Shown here piece after piece: positions 17,506 through 27,469 of a stretch of DNA of 64,000 nucleotides. Position 1 is the stretch's first letter; every line of letters starts with the position of its first letter. The DNA comes from Bizionia myxarmorum (GTDB lineage: Bacteria > Bacteroidota > Bacteroidia > Flavobacteriales > Flavobacteriaceae), in assembly GCF_008086205.1 (NCBI RefSeq), contig NZ_VSKK01000002.1, forward strand, positions 1 to 64,000. The letters are read 5' to 3'. The notes beneath the pieces were generated by a model, which was not told where the DNA came from, ran no database searches, and was given only the letters and a program-made list of their open reading frames with translations. A program made the position numbers and the translations under genes.

Positions 17506-18775
17506 CTTTGATATACTTAAAAATTAAAACGAAAATTAAAAAAAACAAAGAGTAATTATAAAATAAATATCGCATAATAGAATGACTGGCTAATGCAACG
17601 GCCATGCCGTTAGAAATAATTAGTGCGGATAGAAACAATAGGATATAAATGTACTTATGGGCGTTAAATATTGATTTAAAAGCAGCAAAAATCATAATAG
17701 CTAAAATAAGGAAAAACAGAAATTGTGATTTAAAGCCGTGAATAAAATTACTATAATTTAAATGAATCCATTTATTAAAATTATTTTTCACTAATACGGG
17801 GTACATGCCTTTTGCTGCCATTTCAATTTGATAGCTTGCTTCTTCAATTGGGTAACCTTTATTTACATAATATTCAGTGCCACGTTGATGTAAGGTTAAG
17901 TTGCAAATCTTTCCTAAATTCAGATGGAAATCCTTATAGTAATCACCATAGGATGCTCTTTCTTTACTAGACATAAGCCAATTATTCTCTTCAAGAAAAG
18001 TATGGCAATCTTTATAAATATTTTGGTAATCTTCATTATCAAAGCTGTAAACATCATCAGCTTCGCTCACATAAAGTGCCGATGCAGACGCATTAATATA
18101 GGTGAATGGGGTAGAAATAAATAAACCATCTTTAAGTTGTTGATAAGTTTTATCTAATAAAACTAGAGCCAAAGGTGCCAGTAAGAAAACTAGTAGTCTG
18201 GTTAAAAAAATACGTTTAAAAATAGTGGCTTTATATTTAAAGACATAAACAATAGCAATTACAATGGGAAGCATTAAAAATTGACCACGGGTTAAAACTA
18301 AAAGTGTATAACTGGCTAGTAGAAACAAGAAGGATTTTCGTGTTTCATTTAGTAAGAAATCTATTGAGAATGCTAGAAAAAATAAATACATAGGATAGCT
18401 CAATCCTTCAGAAGTTACATTATTTGCAACCTCTAATGGCGCGAAAAAAGGAAAAATTAAAAGACCAATAAAAATCAGCTTCAATAAAAAGTTTAATTTT
18501 AGAAGGCGCTCAACTTTTAATACCAAAATGTAAACAGCAAATAGGCCTAGGAATGCTTGAATTAAAACAAGGAAAAAATCAAAATAATTCTGAAAAATCA
18601 ATTTAATAGCACGAACAAAAATAGGATAGCCCGCAGATCTGTAACTATTGGCATTAATATAACTTGGTGAATCTGGAGAATAAATAGCGCCTTGAAATAT
18701 GCAGTAAACCAAAACCAGCGAATAGATGATAAACTCAACGCTGCTCTTATAAGTTATTTTTGGTTTCTTAAACAA
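17489..18775 (-). CDS. GT-C-like polytopic membrane protein
   Basis: The product of 428 residues is mostly hydrophobic with about ten membrane helices. After the first helix comes a short loop YSPDSPSYINANSYRSAGYP, the acidic and aromatic first-loop arrangement seen in GT-C glycosyltransferases of the ArnT/PMT type. This suggests transfer of a lipid-linked sugar at the outer face of the inner membrane. Its start codon is followed downstream by the overlapping GT2 gene. A similar protein, with MYPDSTGYTDLAEH in the same position, is encoded at 19996. Confidence 0.65.
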   Translation of the reverse strand: MFKKPKITYKSSVEFIIYSLVLVYCIFQGAIYSPDSPSYINANSYRSAGYPIFVRAIKLIFQNYFDFFLVLIQAFLGLFAVYILVLKVERLLKLNFLLKLIFIGLLIFPFFAPLEVANNVTSEGLSYPMYLFFLAFSIDFLLNETRKSFLFLLASYTLLVLTRGQFLMLPIVIAIVYVFKYKATIFKRIFLTRLLVFLLAPLALVLLDKTYQQLKDGLFISTPFTYINASASALYVSEADDVYSFDNEDYQNIYKDCHTFLEENNWLMSSKERASYGDYYKDFHLNLGKICNLTLHQRGTEYYVNKGYPIEEASYQIEMAAKGMYPVLVKNNFNKWIHLNYSNFIHGFKSQFLFFLILAIMIFAAFKSIFNAHKYIYILLFLSALIISNGMAVALASHSIMRYLFYNYSLFFLIFVLIFKYIKDVRNS

Positions 18776-19018
18776 TGGTTAGAGGTACTTATTATTCATA
18801 AAGTGAGGAAAGATAAACAATAAAAGCGCTTTAGGATAATCAATTTTTTGAAAATTGTAAGAATTATAGGGTTGGAGTAATTATATTTGTTTCATTAGCT
18901 GTAGCGCATATTTAAAAATGTCTTTTGATATTTTAAGTTATATTTACCCTAATGCCTTATTTAATGTTTGTCGATAAACTAAATCGTGAAACCATATTTT
19001 TGATTTTATAAGTATTTA

Positions 19019-19951
19019 ATGAAAAAAATAGCCATTCTATTACCATGTTATAACGAAAGTTCTGGAATTGGTATTCTCCATAATCTGTTGGTTTCTGAAT
19101 TAGAAACTTTACCGTTTTTATTTGAATTAATTTACATTGATGATGGCTCTTTAGATGATACTAATGCTTGTATTCAAAATTTAAATATAGCGTCGCCTTC
19201 TATTAATAATACACTTTTAGCTTTGGATTTTAATATGGGCCATCAAAAGGCCATCCAACAAGGTTTATTATATGCTGCCAATAAAAATTTCGACAATGTC
19301 ATCATTATGGATGCGGATGGTGAAGATGATCCGGCAGCCATAAAAGAATTATTAAACTATACCAACATGGATTTGGTTCAGGTTGTTCGCGGAAAGCGCA
19401 ATGAAAACTGGCAGTTTAAATTTTTTTACCGTTTATATCAAAGTCTGTTTAAGTTGGTAATAGGCAAACGCTTAAATTTTGGTAATTTTTGCATGTTAAG
19501 TCCCAAGTTGGTTCGTATTGCGGCAGAGAGTTCTTTTGTGCATTTAGCTGCTTTTTTAGATAATCAAAAATGTCAAAAAACGAAAGTAAAATGGGATCGT
19601 GCACAACGTATTACGGGCGAATCTAAAATGGGTTTTAAAAATTTATTTTATCATGCCGTAAATTCCTTTGTAGAAAACGCACAGAGTTTATTATTTGTTT
19701 TTATCAAATTAAGCATGTTTTTAATTTTAGGAATTCTAATTCTAACGGGGTTTATTTTATACAAAAAATATGCTATTAATGTCGCTATTCCAGGTTGGAG
19801 TAGTACCTTGATGGCCACATTATTTAACTCGCTATTAATAAGTTTAGGTGTTTTTGTTTTAGGCTCACTACAATTAAATATTTTAAGTAAACAGTCATCA
19901 AGCAAACAAGTTATTCATTATAAACTTATAGATATTACAAAGAATTGGTAA
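19019..19951 (+). CDS. family 2 glycosyltransferase (dolichol-phosphate mannosyltransferase-like)
   Basis: The 310-residue product has a GT2 domain beginning MKKIAILLPCYNESSGI, with IDDGSLDDT near 45 and the metal site MDADGEDDP near 100. Two membrane helices follow (about 232-252 and 268-290), an arrangement as in GtrB-type bactoprenol glucosyltransferases. It is followed by a GT-C-like gene after 44 bases, mirroring the minus-strand pair at 16345-18775. It opens a six-gene plus-strand glycan run; the 240 bases before it are a divergent intergenic region. Confidence 0.85.
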   Translation: MKKIAILLPCYNESSGIGILHNLLVSELETLPFLFELIYIDDGSLDDTNACIQNLNIASPSINNTLLALDFNMGHQKAIQQGLLYAANKNFDNVIIMDADGEDDPAAIKELLNYTNMDLVQVVRGKRNENWQFKFFYRLYQSLFKLVIGKRLNFGNFCMLSPKLVRIAAESSFVHLAAFLDNQKCQKTKVKWDRAQRITGESKMGFKNLFYHAVNSFVENAQSLLFVFIKLSMFLILGILILTGFILYKKYAINVAIPGWSSTLMATLFNSLLISLGVFVLGSLQLNILSKQSSSKQVIHYKLIDITKNW

Positions 19952-19995
19952 GTTTGAAATTGTAATTTTTTAAATGAATAAAGTCTACACAAAAC

Positions 19996-21303
19996 ATGAT
20001 AAAAGATAAGAATATACTATACATCAGCGCCTACGGATTGCTGGCTCGTATGCTCTTATTTTTAGTTTTTTATACACATGTTACCATGTATCCTGACAGT
20101 ACTGGCTATACAGACCTTGCTGAGCATATCACTTCTTTAACTTACTCGGATTATGATGGCATGCGAACGCCAGGCTATGCTCTTTTAATAGCGCTATCCT
20201 TTGGGAATCTTTATATAACCGTTTTTTATCAATTTATAATAGGCATATTAACAGCGGTTGCTTGGTATTTATTATTGCTAAATTTAAGGTTCTCGAAAAA
20301 ACAAAGCTTATATATCACCTTATTTTTACAAACGTTTATTCACGTTTACTTTTTTGAAACCGCAATTCTTATGGAATCGTTGGTTTTGTTTTTAACGTCT
20401 TTAGTTTTCTATTTAATAACAATACAGAAACCCACGTTTGTTATCCATCTTTTACTTGGTGTAATATTTGGTTTTCTAGTGCTTACCAAACCGTTTTATC
20501 TCTTTATGCCATTTTTGTTCTATGGCTTTTGGTTTTTAAAAGAACCAAGAAATTATAGAGCATTGGTATCTCGATTTATAGTTCTCGTTTTTCCAATACT
20601 TGCCTATTTAGGATGGTCTTCTGTTATCAAAACACATCATGGTTACTTTTCTTCTACCACTTTAATGGGCATTTATTTGGCTCAAAATTGTGTGCGTTTT
20701 GCTGAAAAATCTCCTGACGACTTTAAATGGCTTTCGGAACCTTATGTAACATACAGAGAAAAATCTATTGCTGAAAACAAAGATATTGCTATGTCTATTT
20801 GGTATGCTTATGATGACGGCGCTTATGATAAATACCAAATGCCGTTTTCCGAAATATCTAATGAATTTGCCCAATATGCCAAAGTAACAATTGCTAATAA
20901 TCCTATGGAGTATCTGCATCAAGTTATTTTTTACTCTTGGCGCGATTTCTGGAAACCGACTATTTATTGGAATTATAACGACTTCAATTTTAAAAATGCG
21001 AATAGATATTTTCTTGCCATTTGGAACATTCAAAAACCCATTTTATATATTTTTAGAGCCTTATTTTTGGTGCTTGTTCCAATTTTGATTATTAAAGCCA
21101 TAAAAAATAGAACCATGGATGTTGGATTTATCATTATGTCTGTTATATTTATAGCATCTGTACTGCAAGCTTTGCTCACGTATGGCACGAATAATAGGTT
21201 CAGTTTTCCTTTCGAATTTTTAATAATAATTACTGTCGTAATGTATTTTAGGGATAGAGAGTGGTGGTTTTTGAAGCCACTTGTAAATAAATTAAAATTT
21301 TGA
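19996..21303 (+). CDS. GT-C-like glycosyltransferase, polytopic membrane protein
   Basis: The product has 435 residues and about ten hydrophobic helices. The first periplasmic loop contains MYPDSTGYTDLAEH and DYDGMRTPGYALL, typical of ArnT/PMT-like GT-C proteins that take sugars from polyprenyl phosphate. The preceding gene is a likely maker of that donor. The last codon overlaps the TTG start of the next gene (sequence TTTTGA), so translation is probably coupled. Acceptor unknown. Confidence 0.7.
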   Translation: MIKDKNILYISAYGLLARMLLFLVFYTHVTMYPDSTGYTDLAEHITSLTYSDYDGMRTPGYALLIALSFGNLYITVFYQFIIGILTAVAWYLLLLNLRFSKKQSLYITLFLQTFIHVYFFETAILMESLVLFLTSLVFYLITIQKPTFVIHLLLGVIFGFLVLTKPFYLFMPFLFYGFWFLKEPRNYRALVSRFIVLVFPILAYLGWSSVIKTHHGYFSSTTLMGIYLAQNCVRFAEKSPDDFKWLSEPYVTYREKSIAENKDIAMSIWYAYDDGAYDKYQMPFSEISNEFAQYAKVTIANNPMEYLHQVIFYSWRDFWKPTIYWNYNDFNFKNANRYFLAIWNIQKPILYIFRALFLVLVPILIIKAIKNRTMDVGFIIMSVIFIASVLQALLTYGTNNRFSFPFEFLIIITVVMYFRDREWWFLKPLVNKLKF

Positions 21304-22298
21304 CGCATACTAATTTAAATAATACGCCCTACAAAGTCCAATTTTACGATTCCACTTTATATTCCGAATGGAATAAACTGTTGAGTGACGCTAAAAATGC
21401 AACCTTTTTATTTCATAGGGATTTTATGGAATACCATCAAGATCGTTTTCAAGATGCCTCCGTAATGGTTTTTAAAAACAAAAAATTAATCGCTGTTTTT
21501 CCTTCCAACCAAAAAGATAAAATTATTTTCAGTCATCAAGGTTTAACCTATGGAGGTTTGGTTTACAGTTCCAAATTGAAATTTCAGACCGTTTTAGATT
21601 GCTTCAAAAGTTTACTTCTATTTTATGAATCTGAAGGATACGAAACTTTAAATTTAAAACAATTACCTTCTATTTATAGCAAAGTTCCCAATGCTGAATT
21701 GGATTTTTTGATGTTTCTAATGGACGCCCAATTATCAAGACGCGATATATTGTCTGTTGTGAAACTTTCTGAAAAAGTAGCGTTTTCAAAAGACAGAAAA
21801 GATGGTGTTAAACGCGCTATTAAAAATCAATTAGTCGTAAAAAATGATGATTATTTTGATGATTTCTGGAATACCATTCTCACTCCAAATCTAAAAGAGA
21901 AACATGACGCGCTTCCTGTACATTCTTTGGAAGAAATAAAATTTTTACATGCTCGTTTTCCCAAACAAATAAAACAATTCAATGTTTACAGAAACGATAA
22001 GCTAGTAGCTGGAACAACTGTTTTTATTAGCGATCAAGTGGCGCATTCCCAATATATTTCTGGTAACGAAAACAATAATCAATTAGGAAGTTTAGACTTT
22101 TTACATGATTATTTATTGAAAACTGTTTTTAAAGATAAACCCTTTTTCGATTTTGGCATTTCCAACGAAAATCAGGGTAAGAATGTGAATTCTGGTTTAC
22201 AATATTGGAAAGAAGGTTTTGGAGCACGCGCCATTACCCAAGATTTTTATACATTGCCTATCCGTAATCACCTAATGCTAAACGGAGTCATGTTATGA
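21300..22298 (+). CDS. FemAB/GNAT-like acyltransferase
   Basis: The product of 332 residues resembles the BioF2/CelD and FemAB-like acetyltransferases used in surface-sugar pathways: [15 protein letters not shown] near 37-51, then two GNAT-type halves and the closing [13 protein letters not shown]. The TTG at 21300 overlaps the stop of the preceding gene, and the next ATG (residue 43) would remove a conserved part, so TTG is preferred. It probably N-acetylates an amino-sugar made by the aminotransferase encoded directly after it (ATGA overlap). Confidence 0.7.
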   Translation: MTHTNLNNTPYKVQFYDSTLYSEWNKLLSDAKNATFLFHRDFMEYHQDRFQDASVMVFKNKKLIAVFPSNQKDKIIFSHQGLTYGGLVYSSKLKFQTVLDCFKSLLLFYESEGYETLNLKQLPSIYSKVPNAELDFLMFLMDAQLSRRDILSVVKLSEKVAFSKDRKDGVKRAIKNQLVVKNDDYFDDFWNTILTPNLKEKHDALPVHSLEEIKFLHARFPKQIKQFNVYRNDKLVAGTTVFISDQVAHSQYISGNENNNQLGSLDFLHDYLLKTVFKDKPFFDFGISNENQGKNVNSGLQYWKEGFGARAITQDFYTLPIRNHLMLNGVML

Positions 22299-23395
22299 TC
22301 AAGTTTCTAGATTTACAGGCTATCAATGCACGTTATGAAACAGCTTTTCAGGAGAAATTCTCACAATTTCTTAAGGAAGGTCATTATATTTTGGGTCCGG
22401 AAACAGAATCTTTCGAAGCCAATTTTGCCGCATATTGTGGAACCAAGTATACCATTGGTGTTAGTAATGGCTTGGATGCTTTAATCTTAATTTTTAAATC
22501 ATACATAGCTTTAGGTAAATTAAATCCAGGAGATGAGGTCATTGTTCCTGCAAATACGTTTATCGCCAGTATTTTAGGTATTATTCATGCTGATTTAAAA
22601 CCAGTTTTAGTTGAGCCAGATGAAAAAACCTTCAATATAAATACAGCAGAAATTGAAAAACAGATCACGCCGAAAACCAAAGCTATTTTAGTTGTGCATT
22701 TGTATGGGCAATTAGCTGATATGAACAAAATTCTTCAAATTGCAAAAAAACACCAATTACTAGTTATAGAAGACGCCGCTCAAGCTCATGGTGCTCAAAA
22801 TAATGATGGTTTAAAAGCTGGAAATTTAGCAGATGCTGCGGCCTTTAGTTTTTATCCAGGTAAAAATTTGGGCGCATTGGGTGATGCTGGCGCTATAACT
22901 ACTAATGATAAAGATTTGGCAACTGTAATTACCGAATTGCGTAATTATGGTTCTACAGAAAAATATGTAAATACACGTTTAGGATTTAATAATAGGTTGG
23001 ACGCACTGCAAGCCGCTTTTTTAAGCATTAAATTACCCCATTTAGATGCTGATAACTCCAGAAGACGAGACATTGCCAATCGCTATCAAGGCGAAATTAA
23101 AAATCTTAAAATAGGATTACCATTTTACGATGGATCTAAAAATCATGTATTCCATGTGTTTATAATTCGTGTTGAAAACAGAGAATCTCTTGACAATTAT
23201 CTGAAAGAGAGCAAAGTGGAAACGCTAACTCATTATCCAATTCCACCTCATAAACAAGAAGCTTTAAAATTATATTCAAATTTACATTTACCTATAACTG
23301 AAAGCATTCATAACACCGTTTTAAGCATTCCCATAAGTCCAATAACGACGGATTCAGAAGTATCTAAAGTCATAAATTTACTAAACGCCTATTAA
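22295..23395 (+). CDS. DegT/DnrJ/EryC1/StrS family sugar aminotransferase
   Basis: This PLP enzyme transfers an amino group to a nucleotide-linked keto-sugar. The 366-residue sequence shows [16 protein letters not shown] at 34-49, the PLP-binding VVHLYGQ and EDAAQAHGA segments, and the Schiff-base lysine K190 in [15 protein letters not shown]. With the FdtA-like ketoisomerase at 27059 and the acetyltransferase at 21300 it could make a 3-acetamido-3,6-dideoxyhexose, as FdtA/B/C do. The gene overlaps its upstream neighbour by ATGA and touches the next start. Confidence 0.9.
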   Translation: MIKFLDLQAINARYETAFQEKFSQFLKEGHYILGPETESFEANFAAYCGTKYTIGVSNGLDALILIFKSYIALGKLNPGDEVIVPANTFIASILGIIHADLKPVLVEPDEKTFNINTAEIEKQITPKTKAILVVHLYGQLADMNKILQIAKKHQLLVIEDAAQAHGAQNNDGLKAGNLADAAAFSFYPGKNLGALGDAGAITTNDKDLATVITELRNYGSTEKYVNTRLGFNNRLDALQAAFLSIKLPHLDADNSRRRDIANRYQGEIKNLKIGLPFYDGSKNHVFHVFIIRVENRESLDNYLKESKVETLTHYPIPPHKQEALKLYSNLHLPITESIHNTVLSIPISPITTDSEVSKVINLLNAY

Positions 23396-24697
23396 GTGAA
23401 GCGCCTATTAAACTATATTAATACGAATGTTTTGTTTAAGGTGGCTTCTTTAAACTCGGTTTCCATGATTGTTAAAATCATATCGGGTTTTTTGACGTCC
23501 AAAGCTATTGCGCTTTATGTAGGAGCAGAAGGCATGGCTTTAATAGGAAATTTGCGAAATTTTTTAAGTTCCGTTCAAGCTTTATCTATTCTTGGATTTT
23601 ACAATGGTGTTGTAAAATACGTAGCGGAGTTTAAAGAAAATATGCGGGAATTAAGCAAGATAATTTCTACGGTATTCTATCTAGGATTTATCTCCACCGT
23701 TCTGATTTCCTTTTTCTGTTATTTTAATGCCGAAGCTATTAATAATTATGTCTTTTCCTATTATAATGATTACGCCTATGTAATTAAAATCATGGCCATA
23801 GCCTTACCCTTTTATGCGCTTAACATGTTTATTTTTAGTATTTTGAATGGATTTTCCAGATACAAAACGCTAATCGTTATAAATATTATTGGACAGATTT
23901 TTGGTTTGTCTATAACACTTTTATTAATATATAAAGAACATATAGAAGGTGCTTTAATTTCTGTAGTCATAGCTGAATCTTTATTGTTTTTTATATCTCT
24001 AGTAGGCATTGCAAACAGACGGAGTTTAAGTTCTTTAATTAAAGTAAAAAACATTAATCTTCAAACCTTAAAGAAATTAAGCTCCTTCTCCGTAATGGCT
24101 ATTTTTTCTGCATTTTTGTTACCGCTAGTTGCCATTGCTATCCGAAATTATATTACCGATAATGTGGGTTTAAAAGAAGCCGGATTTTGGGAAGCCATGA
24201 ACCGGATTTCTCATTATTATTTAATGTTTGTGTCTTCTTTATTAACGCTTTATATTTTACCGCGGTTCTCGGAAATTGATAACAAGAAAGAATTTCGCGC
24301 TGAAGTTTTTAATTTCTACAAAACAATTATTCCGATTTTTGCGGTGGGTTTATTTCTGATTTATATATCTCGAAAAATTATTGTTTTGGTCGTTTTTTCA
24401 GAGGAATTTAATCCTGTTTCCGAATTGTTTTTATGGCAGCTATTGGGTGACTTTATTAAAGTACTTTCTATTGTTATTGCCTACCAGTTTTTAGCAAAAA
24501 AAATGTTCTGGCATTATATTATAACAGAAGCATTTTCAGTCGCTATTTTATATGCAACCAGCATTTATTTTATAGATATTTACGGGGTAAAAGGCGCCAA
24601 TATAGCCCATTTTGTAACCTACGTTCTATACTACGGATTAATATTATTAATTTTTAGTAGTTCTTTGTTTGGTGTGATTTCTGAAGATGATTCGTGA
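23396..24697 (+). CDS. Wzx-type polysaccharide flippase
   Basis: The product of 433 residues has 12 or so membrane helices and the MATE/MVF-like organisation of O-antigen flippases. The N-terminus (ASLNSVSMIVKIISGF, then SKAIALYVGAEGMALIGN) matches the WzxE/O-antigen translocase branch. It would move lipid-linked repeat units across the inner membrane. The GTG start comes immediately after the stop of the aminotransferase (TAAGTG), so it is the last gene of the coupled run 19019-24697. Confidence 0.85.
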   Translation: MKRLLNYINTNVLFKVASLNSVSMIVKIISGFLTSKAIALYVGAEGMALIGNLRNFLSSVQALSILGFYNGVVKYVAEFKENMRELSKIISTVFYLGFISTVLISFFCYFNAEAINNYVFSYYNDYAYVIKIMAIALPFYALNMFIFSILNGFSRYKTLIVINIIGQIFGLSITLLLIYKEHIEGALISVVIAESLLFFISLVGIANRRSLSSLIKVKNINLQTLKKLSSFSVMAIFSAFLLPLVAIAIRNYITDNVGLKEAGFWEAMNRISHYYLMFVSSLLTLYILPRFSEIDNKKEFRAEVFNFYKTIIPIFAVGLFLIYISRKIIVLVVFSEEFNPVSELFLWQLLGDFIKVLSIVIAYQFLAKKMFWHYIITEAFSVAILYATSIYFIDIYGVKGANIAHFVTYVLYYGLILLIFSSSLFGVISEDDS

Positions 24698-24726
24698 GTG
24701 GATTATGCAGATAAAAATTCTAAAGA

Positions 24727-25863
24727 TTAAGATTCCCAAGCGGTCAAGTACTTTTGAGCTATAGAAATATGTTGATGTTCCCGTTCAATAAAGAGACGCG
24801 CATTATTTGATATTTCAGTTATTTTTTCAGGATTTAAAATAAGCCATTCCAATTTTTCAGCAATGTCTTCAGCGTTTGGCAAGGCATTTATTGCAACGGT
24901 GTCTTCCTTTAAGTTATAATATTCTAGCCATTCTTTTTCGGCTCCTGTAAAAACTACTTTTCCTTTAGCCATAGCTTCCAAGGCGTTATAGCCTTGGTCA
25001 TAAGCATAAACTTGATCTAATAAAATATGCGTGGAATTGTACGATTCTATATATTCAGAATATGGTAAACTTCGCGCTTCAATTATGTCAATTTTAGATG
25101 CGTATTTATCTTCTATAATCTTTAAAGCAGCATCAAAAAAATCATTTCCTTTCTTGTAGTAATTGCGTTCATTAATACCATGAAAAATAATAATTTTATT
25201 TCGAGTTTCTTCAGCTTCAAACTTTAACTTTTCTATGTTTATAGGGTTGGGAATCATACCTAAATATTTGGGATGCCCTTTTAGTGGTAAATGATAATCC
25301 AAATCTGAAGCAATAACACCTTTGATATTCTTAAAAATAAAGTGGTGTAGTTTCTCGTAAGATTTTAGGCGCCATTTTATAACATGCCAATAATTGGCTT
25401 TACTAACTTTCTGATCTTCATAAGGTGTGAAAATGGAATATTTGAATTTTTTCTCAAAGGCATATTTTACACTAATATAATCTGTACCGCAAGATAAAAG
25501 GAAAACGTTTTTATTGTTTTTAAAAATAAAATCCAACAAAGTCATTTCCGTTTTTGGAACCGTACTAAAAACGTGTTCGTTGATAAGTTGAACCACATCA
25601 TAATTGACTAACTGGCTCTTGTGTTTTTCGAATTGTCTTTTTGTACGTATTGATGTTAAATCGGTGCCTGTTAGTTTGTAAATCACCTTCTTTATAAAAA
25701 GGGGAAAACCCGAATTATAAGAATTTTCAAAACGAATATCTACCGGGTAATTTTTAAAGTCATCCGCAAACCCTGCAATGGTAACCGTATGGCCCAAAGT
25801 CTTCAAACCTTCTTTTAAAGAGTTGTGCAGTCTGCTATATTCGCCAATTAATAAAATATTCAT
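24727..25863 (-). CDS. glycosyltransferase (GT4-like)
   Basis: The 378-residue product has two Rossmann halves of the GT-B fold. The N-terminus MNILLIGEYSRLHNSLKEGL binds the acceptor, and the C-terminal donor half includes FHGINERNYYKKGNDFF and DQVYAYDQGYNALEAMAKGKVV, the E-x7-E-like region of family 4 enzymes. Sugar specificity is not visible. It is transcribed against both neighbours within the glycan cluster and is monocistronic. Confidence 0.8.
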   Translation of the reverse strand: MNILLIGEYSRLHNSLKEGLKTLGHTVTIAGFADDFKNYPVDIRFENSYNSGFPLFIKKVIYKLTGTDLTSIRTKRQFEKHKSQLVNYDVVQLINEHVFSTVPKTEMTLLDFIFKNNKNVFLLSCGTDYISVKYAFEKKFKYSIFTPYEDQKVSKANYWHVIKWRLKSYEKLHHFIFKNIKGVIASDLDYHLPLKGHPKYLGMIPNPINIEKLKFEAEETRNKIIIFHGINERNYYKKGNDFFDAALKIIEDKYASKIDIIEARSLPYSEYIESYNSTHILLDQVYAYDQGYNALEAMAKGKVVFTGAEKEWLEYYNLKEDTVAINALPNAEDIAEKLEWLILNPEKITEISNNARLFIEREHQHISIAQKYLTAWES

Positions 25864-25907
25864 TTAAAAAGTACGGATCTTTTCAGAAATTTGCTTGATA
25901 AACTAAA

Positions 25908-25940
25908 TTGCACATAAAAGCAATTCGTTTACTATATTTG
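25908..25940 (+). promoter_or_regulatory. promoter for the glycosyltransferase at 25959
   Basis: TATATTTG at 25933-25940 matches the Bacteroidota -7 box, and TTG at 25908-25910 is 22 bases upstream. The start codon follows 18 bases after the -7 box, so the leader is short. Confidence 0.55.
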
Positions 25941-25958
25941 ATTTCTAAATAATTATTC

Positions 25959-27062
25959 TTGCAAAGTAACAATAAAAAGATTTGTTTGGTAGTTTCCTCG
26001 TTGGGAAAAGGCGGTGCACAGCATGCTGCCGCTTTGCAATCTATGTTACTCTCTAATTTGGGTTATGATGTGCATATTGTTACCATTTTTCCCGAGGTTT
26101 ATTATAGGTATTCTGGAACTCTATTCAATCTAGGTCTTTATAAGTCCAAAAAAGATTCCGTATCTAATAGAATTTCCAGACTTTTTAAATTTCGAAGTTA
26201 TCTAAAATCTCAAAATTTTGATGTGATTATTGATCACAGATCTCGTGTGCAAGGTTATAGAGAATTTTTTATTTCGAAATTTATTTACAAAGGGCCAACC
26301 ATTTATGTCATTCATTCTTTTGAAAAAACGATCATGTTTCCTAAACAGGATTGGTTAAGTCGTTTTTTATATAAAAAAGAACAATTAGTAGGTGTTTCTA
26401 AAGCTATTACAACCCATTTTAAAGCTAAATTTAGCCTAAAGCATATTTCCACCATTCACAATGCTTTCGATTTCAAAGACATCCAAAAGCGTGCTATAGA
26501 AACAGTTTCTGATTCATTTTTAGAATCTAATTATATTCTGTTTTATGGAAGACTAGATGACCAATCTAAAAACTTGAAACTACTTGTTGAAGCTTATAGT
26601 ATATCCAAATTAGTTGAAAATAACATAATGTTGCTAATTCTTGGAAGTGGTTCTGATCAAGGCATTTTACAGGATTATGTGAAACTGTTAAAGTTAGAAC
26701 CCAACGTTGTATTTAAACCAAGAACAGACAATCCTTATCCTTACGTGAAACATGCGAAATTTACCGTGTTAAGTAGTCGTTATGAAGGTTTCCCTATGGT
26801 TTTGCCGGAATCATTAAGTTTAGGAACACCTGTTATTTCAGTGGATTGCCAATCGGGTCCTAATGAAATAATCCAACATAAACATAATGGATTGTTAGTT
26901 CCTAATTATAATGCGAATGCACTGGCAGATGCCATGAATAGTCTTATATTTGATGAAACATTATACAATTTTTGTAAAAAGAATGCGTCAGAAAGCGTTC
27001 AGCCATTTGCCATGGAACGCATTGCGAAACAATGGCAAGATTTATTAAACACCATGCCATGA
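25959..27062 (+). CDS. family 4 glycosyltransferase
   Basis: The product of 367 residues is a GT-B enzyme. It starts with VVSSLGKGGAQHAAAL, the acceptor-side glycine loop, and has the donor-side segments FYGRLDDQSKNLKLL and SRYEGFPMVLPESLSLGTPVI with the family 4 E-x7-E. The TTG start at 25959 is supported by the promoter just upstream. The next gene overlaps by ATGA at 27059-27062. Confidence 0.85.
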   Translation: MQSNNKKICLVVSSLGKGGAQHAAALQSMLLSNLGYDVHIVTIFPEVYYRYSGTLFNLGLYKSKKDSVSNRISRLFKFRSYLKSQNFDVIIDHRSRVQGYREFFISKFIYKGPTIYVIHSFEKTIMFPKQDWLSRFLYKKEQLVGVSKAITTHFKAKFSLKHISTIHNAFDFKDIQKRAIETVSDSFLESNYILFYGRLDDQSKNLKLLVEAYSISKLVENNIMLLILGSGSDQGILQDYVKLLKLEPNVVFKPRTDNPYPYVKHAKFTVLSSRYEGFPMVLPESLSLGTPVISVDCQSGPNEIIQHKHNGLLVPNYNANALADAMNSLIFDETLYNFCKKNASESVQPFAMERIAKQWQDLLNTMP

Positions 27063-27469
27063 GTAGCCAAATAACCGATTTAAAAATAATAGATATTCCA
27101 AAAGTTCAAGATCCGCGTGGGAATTTGGCTTTTATAGAAAAAGATATTATTCCGTTTCCTATTAAACGTGTCTATTACTTATATGACGTTCCAAGTTCTG
27201 CACATCGGGGCGGTCATGCACACAAAAAGTTATTTCAAGTTTTGGTAGCTTTAAGTGGCAGTTTTGAAGTGCATTTAAAAGATGGTGACAATGAAACGAA
27301 AATCACCTTAAATAAACCCGATAAAGCGTTGTTAATTGTGCCAGGTATTTGGCGGGAAATTGGCAATTTTTCTTCAGGCTCTGTATGTTTGGTATTGGCA
27401 TCAGAAGAATATGATGAAGAAGACTATATTCGTGATTATGCCGATTTCGAACTATTTAAACGGACTTAA
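27059..27469 (+). CDS. FdtA/WxcM-like sugar 3,4-ketoisomerase
   Basis: This cupin of 136 residues fits dTDP-4-keto-6-deoxyglucose 3,4-ketoisomerases: DPRGNLAFIE near residue 19-28, VYYLYDVPSSAHRGGHAHK with the catalytic histidines near 47-52, and VPGIWREIGNFSSGSVCLVLAS. The ATG at 27059 overlaps the previous stop; an in-frame TTG... leader from 27032 would add nine poorly conserved residues. The last 18 bases overlap the convergent glycosyltransferase gene. Its product is the substrate for a DegT enzyme such as the one at 22295. Confidence 0.85.
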   Translation: MSSQITDLKIIDIPKVQDPRGNLAFIEKDIIPFPIKRVYYLYDVPSSAHRGGHAHKKLFQVLVALSGSFEVHLKDGDNETKITLNKPDKALLIVPGIWREIGNFSSGSVCLVLASEEYDEEDYIRDYADFELFKRT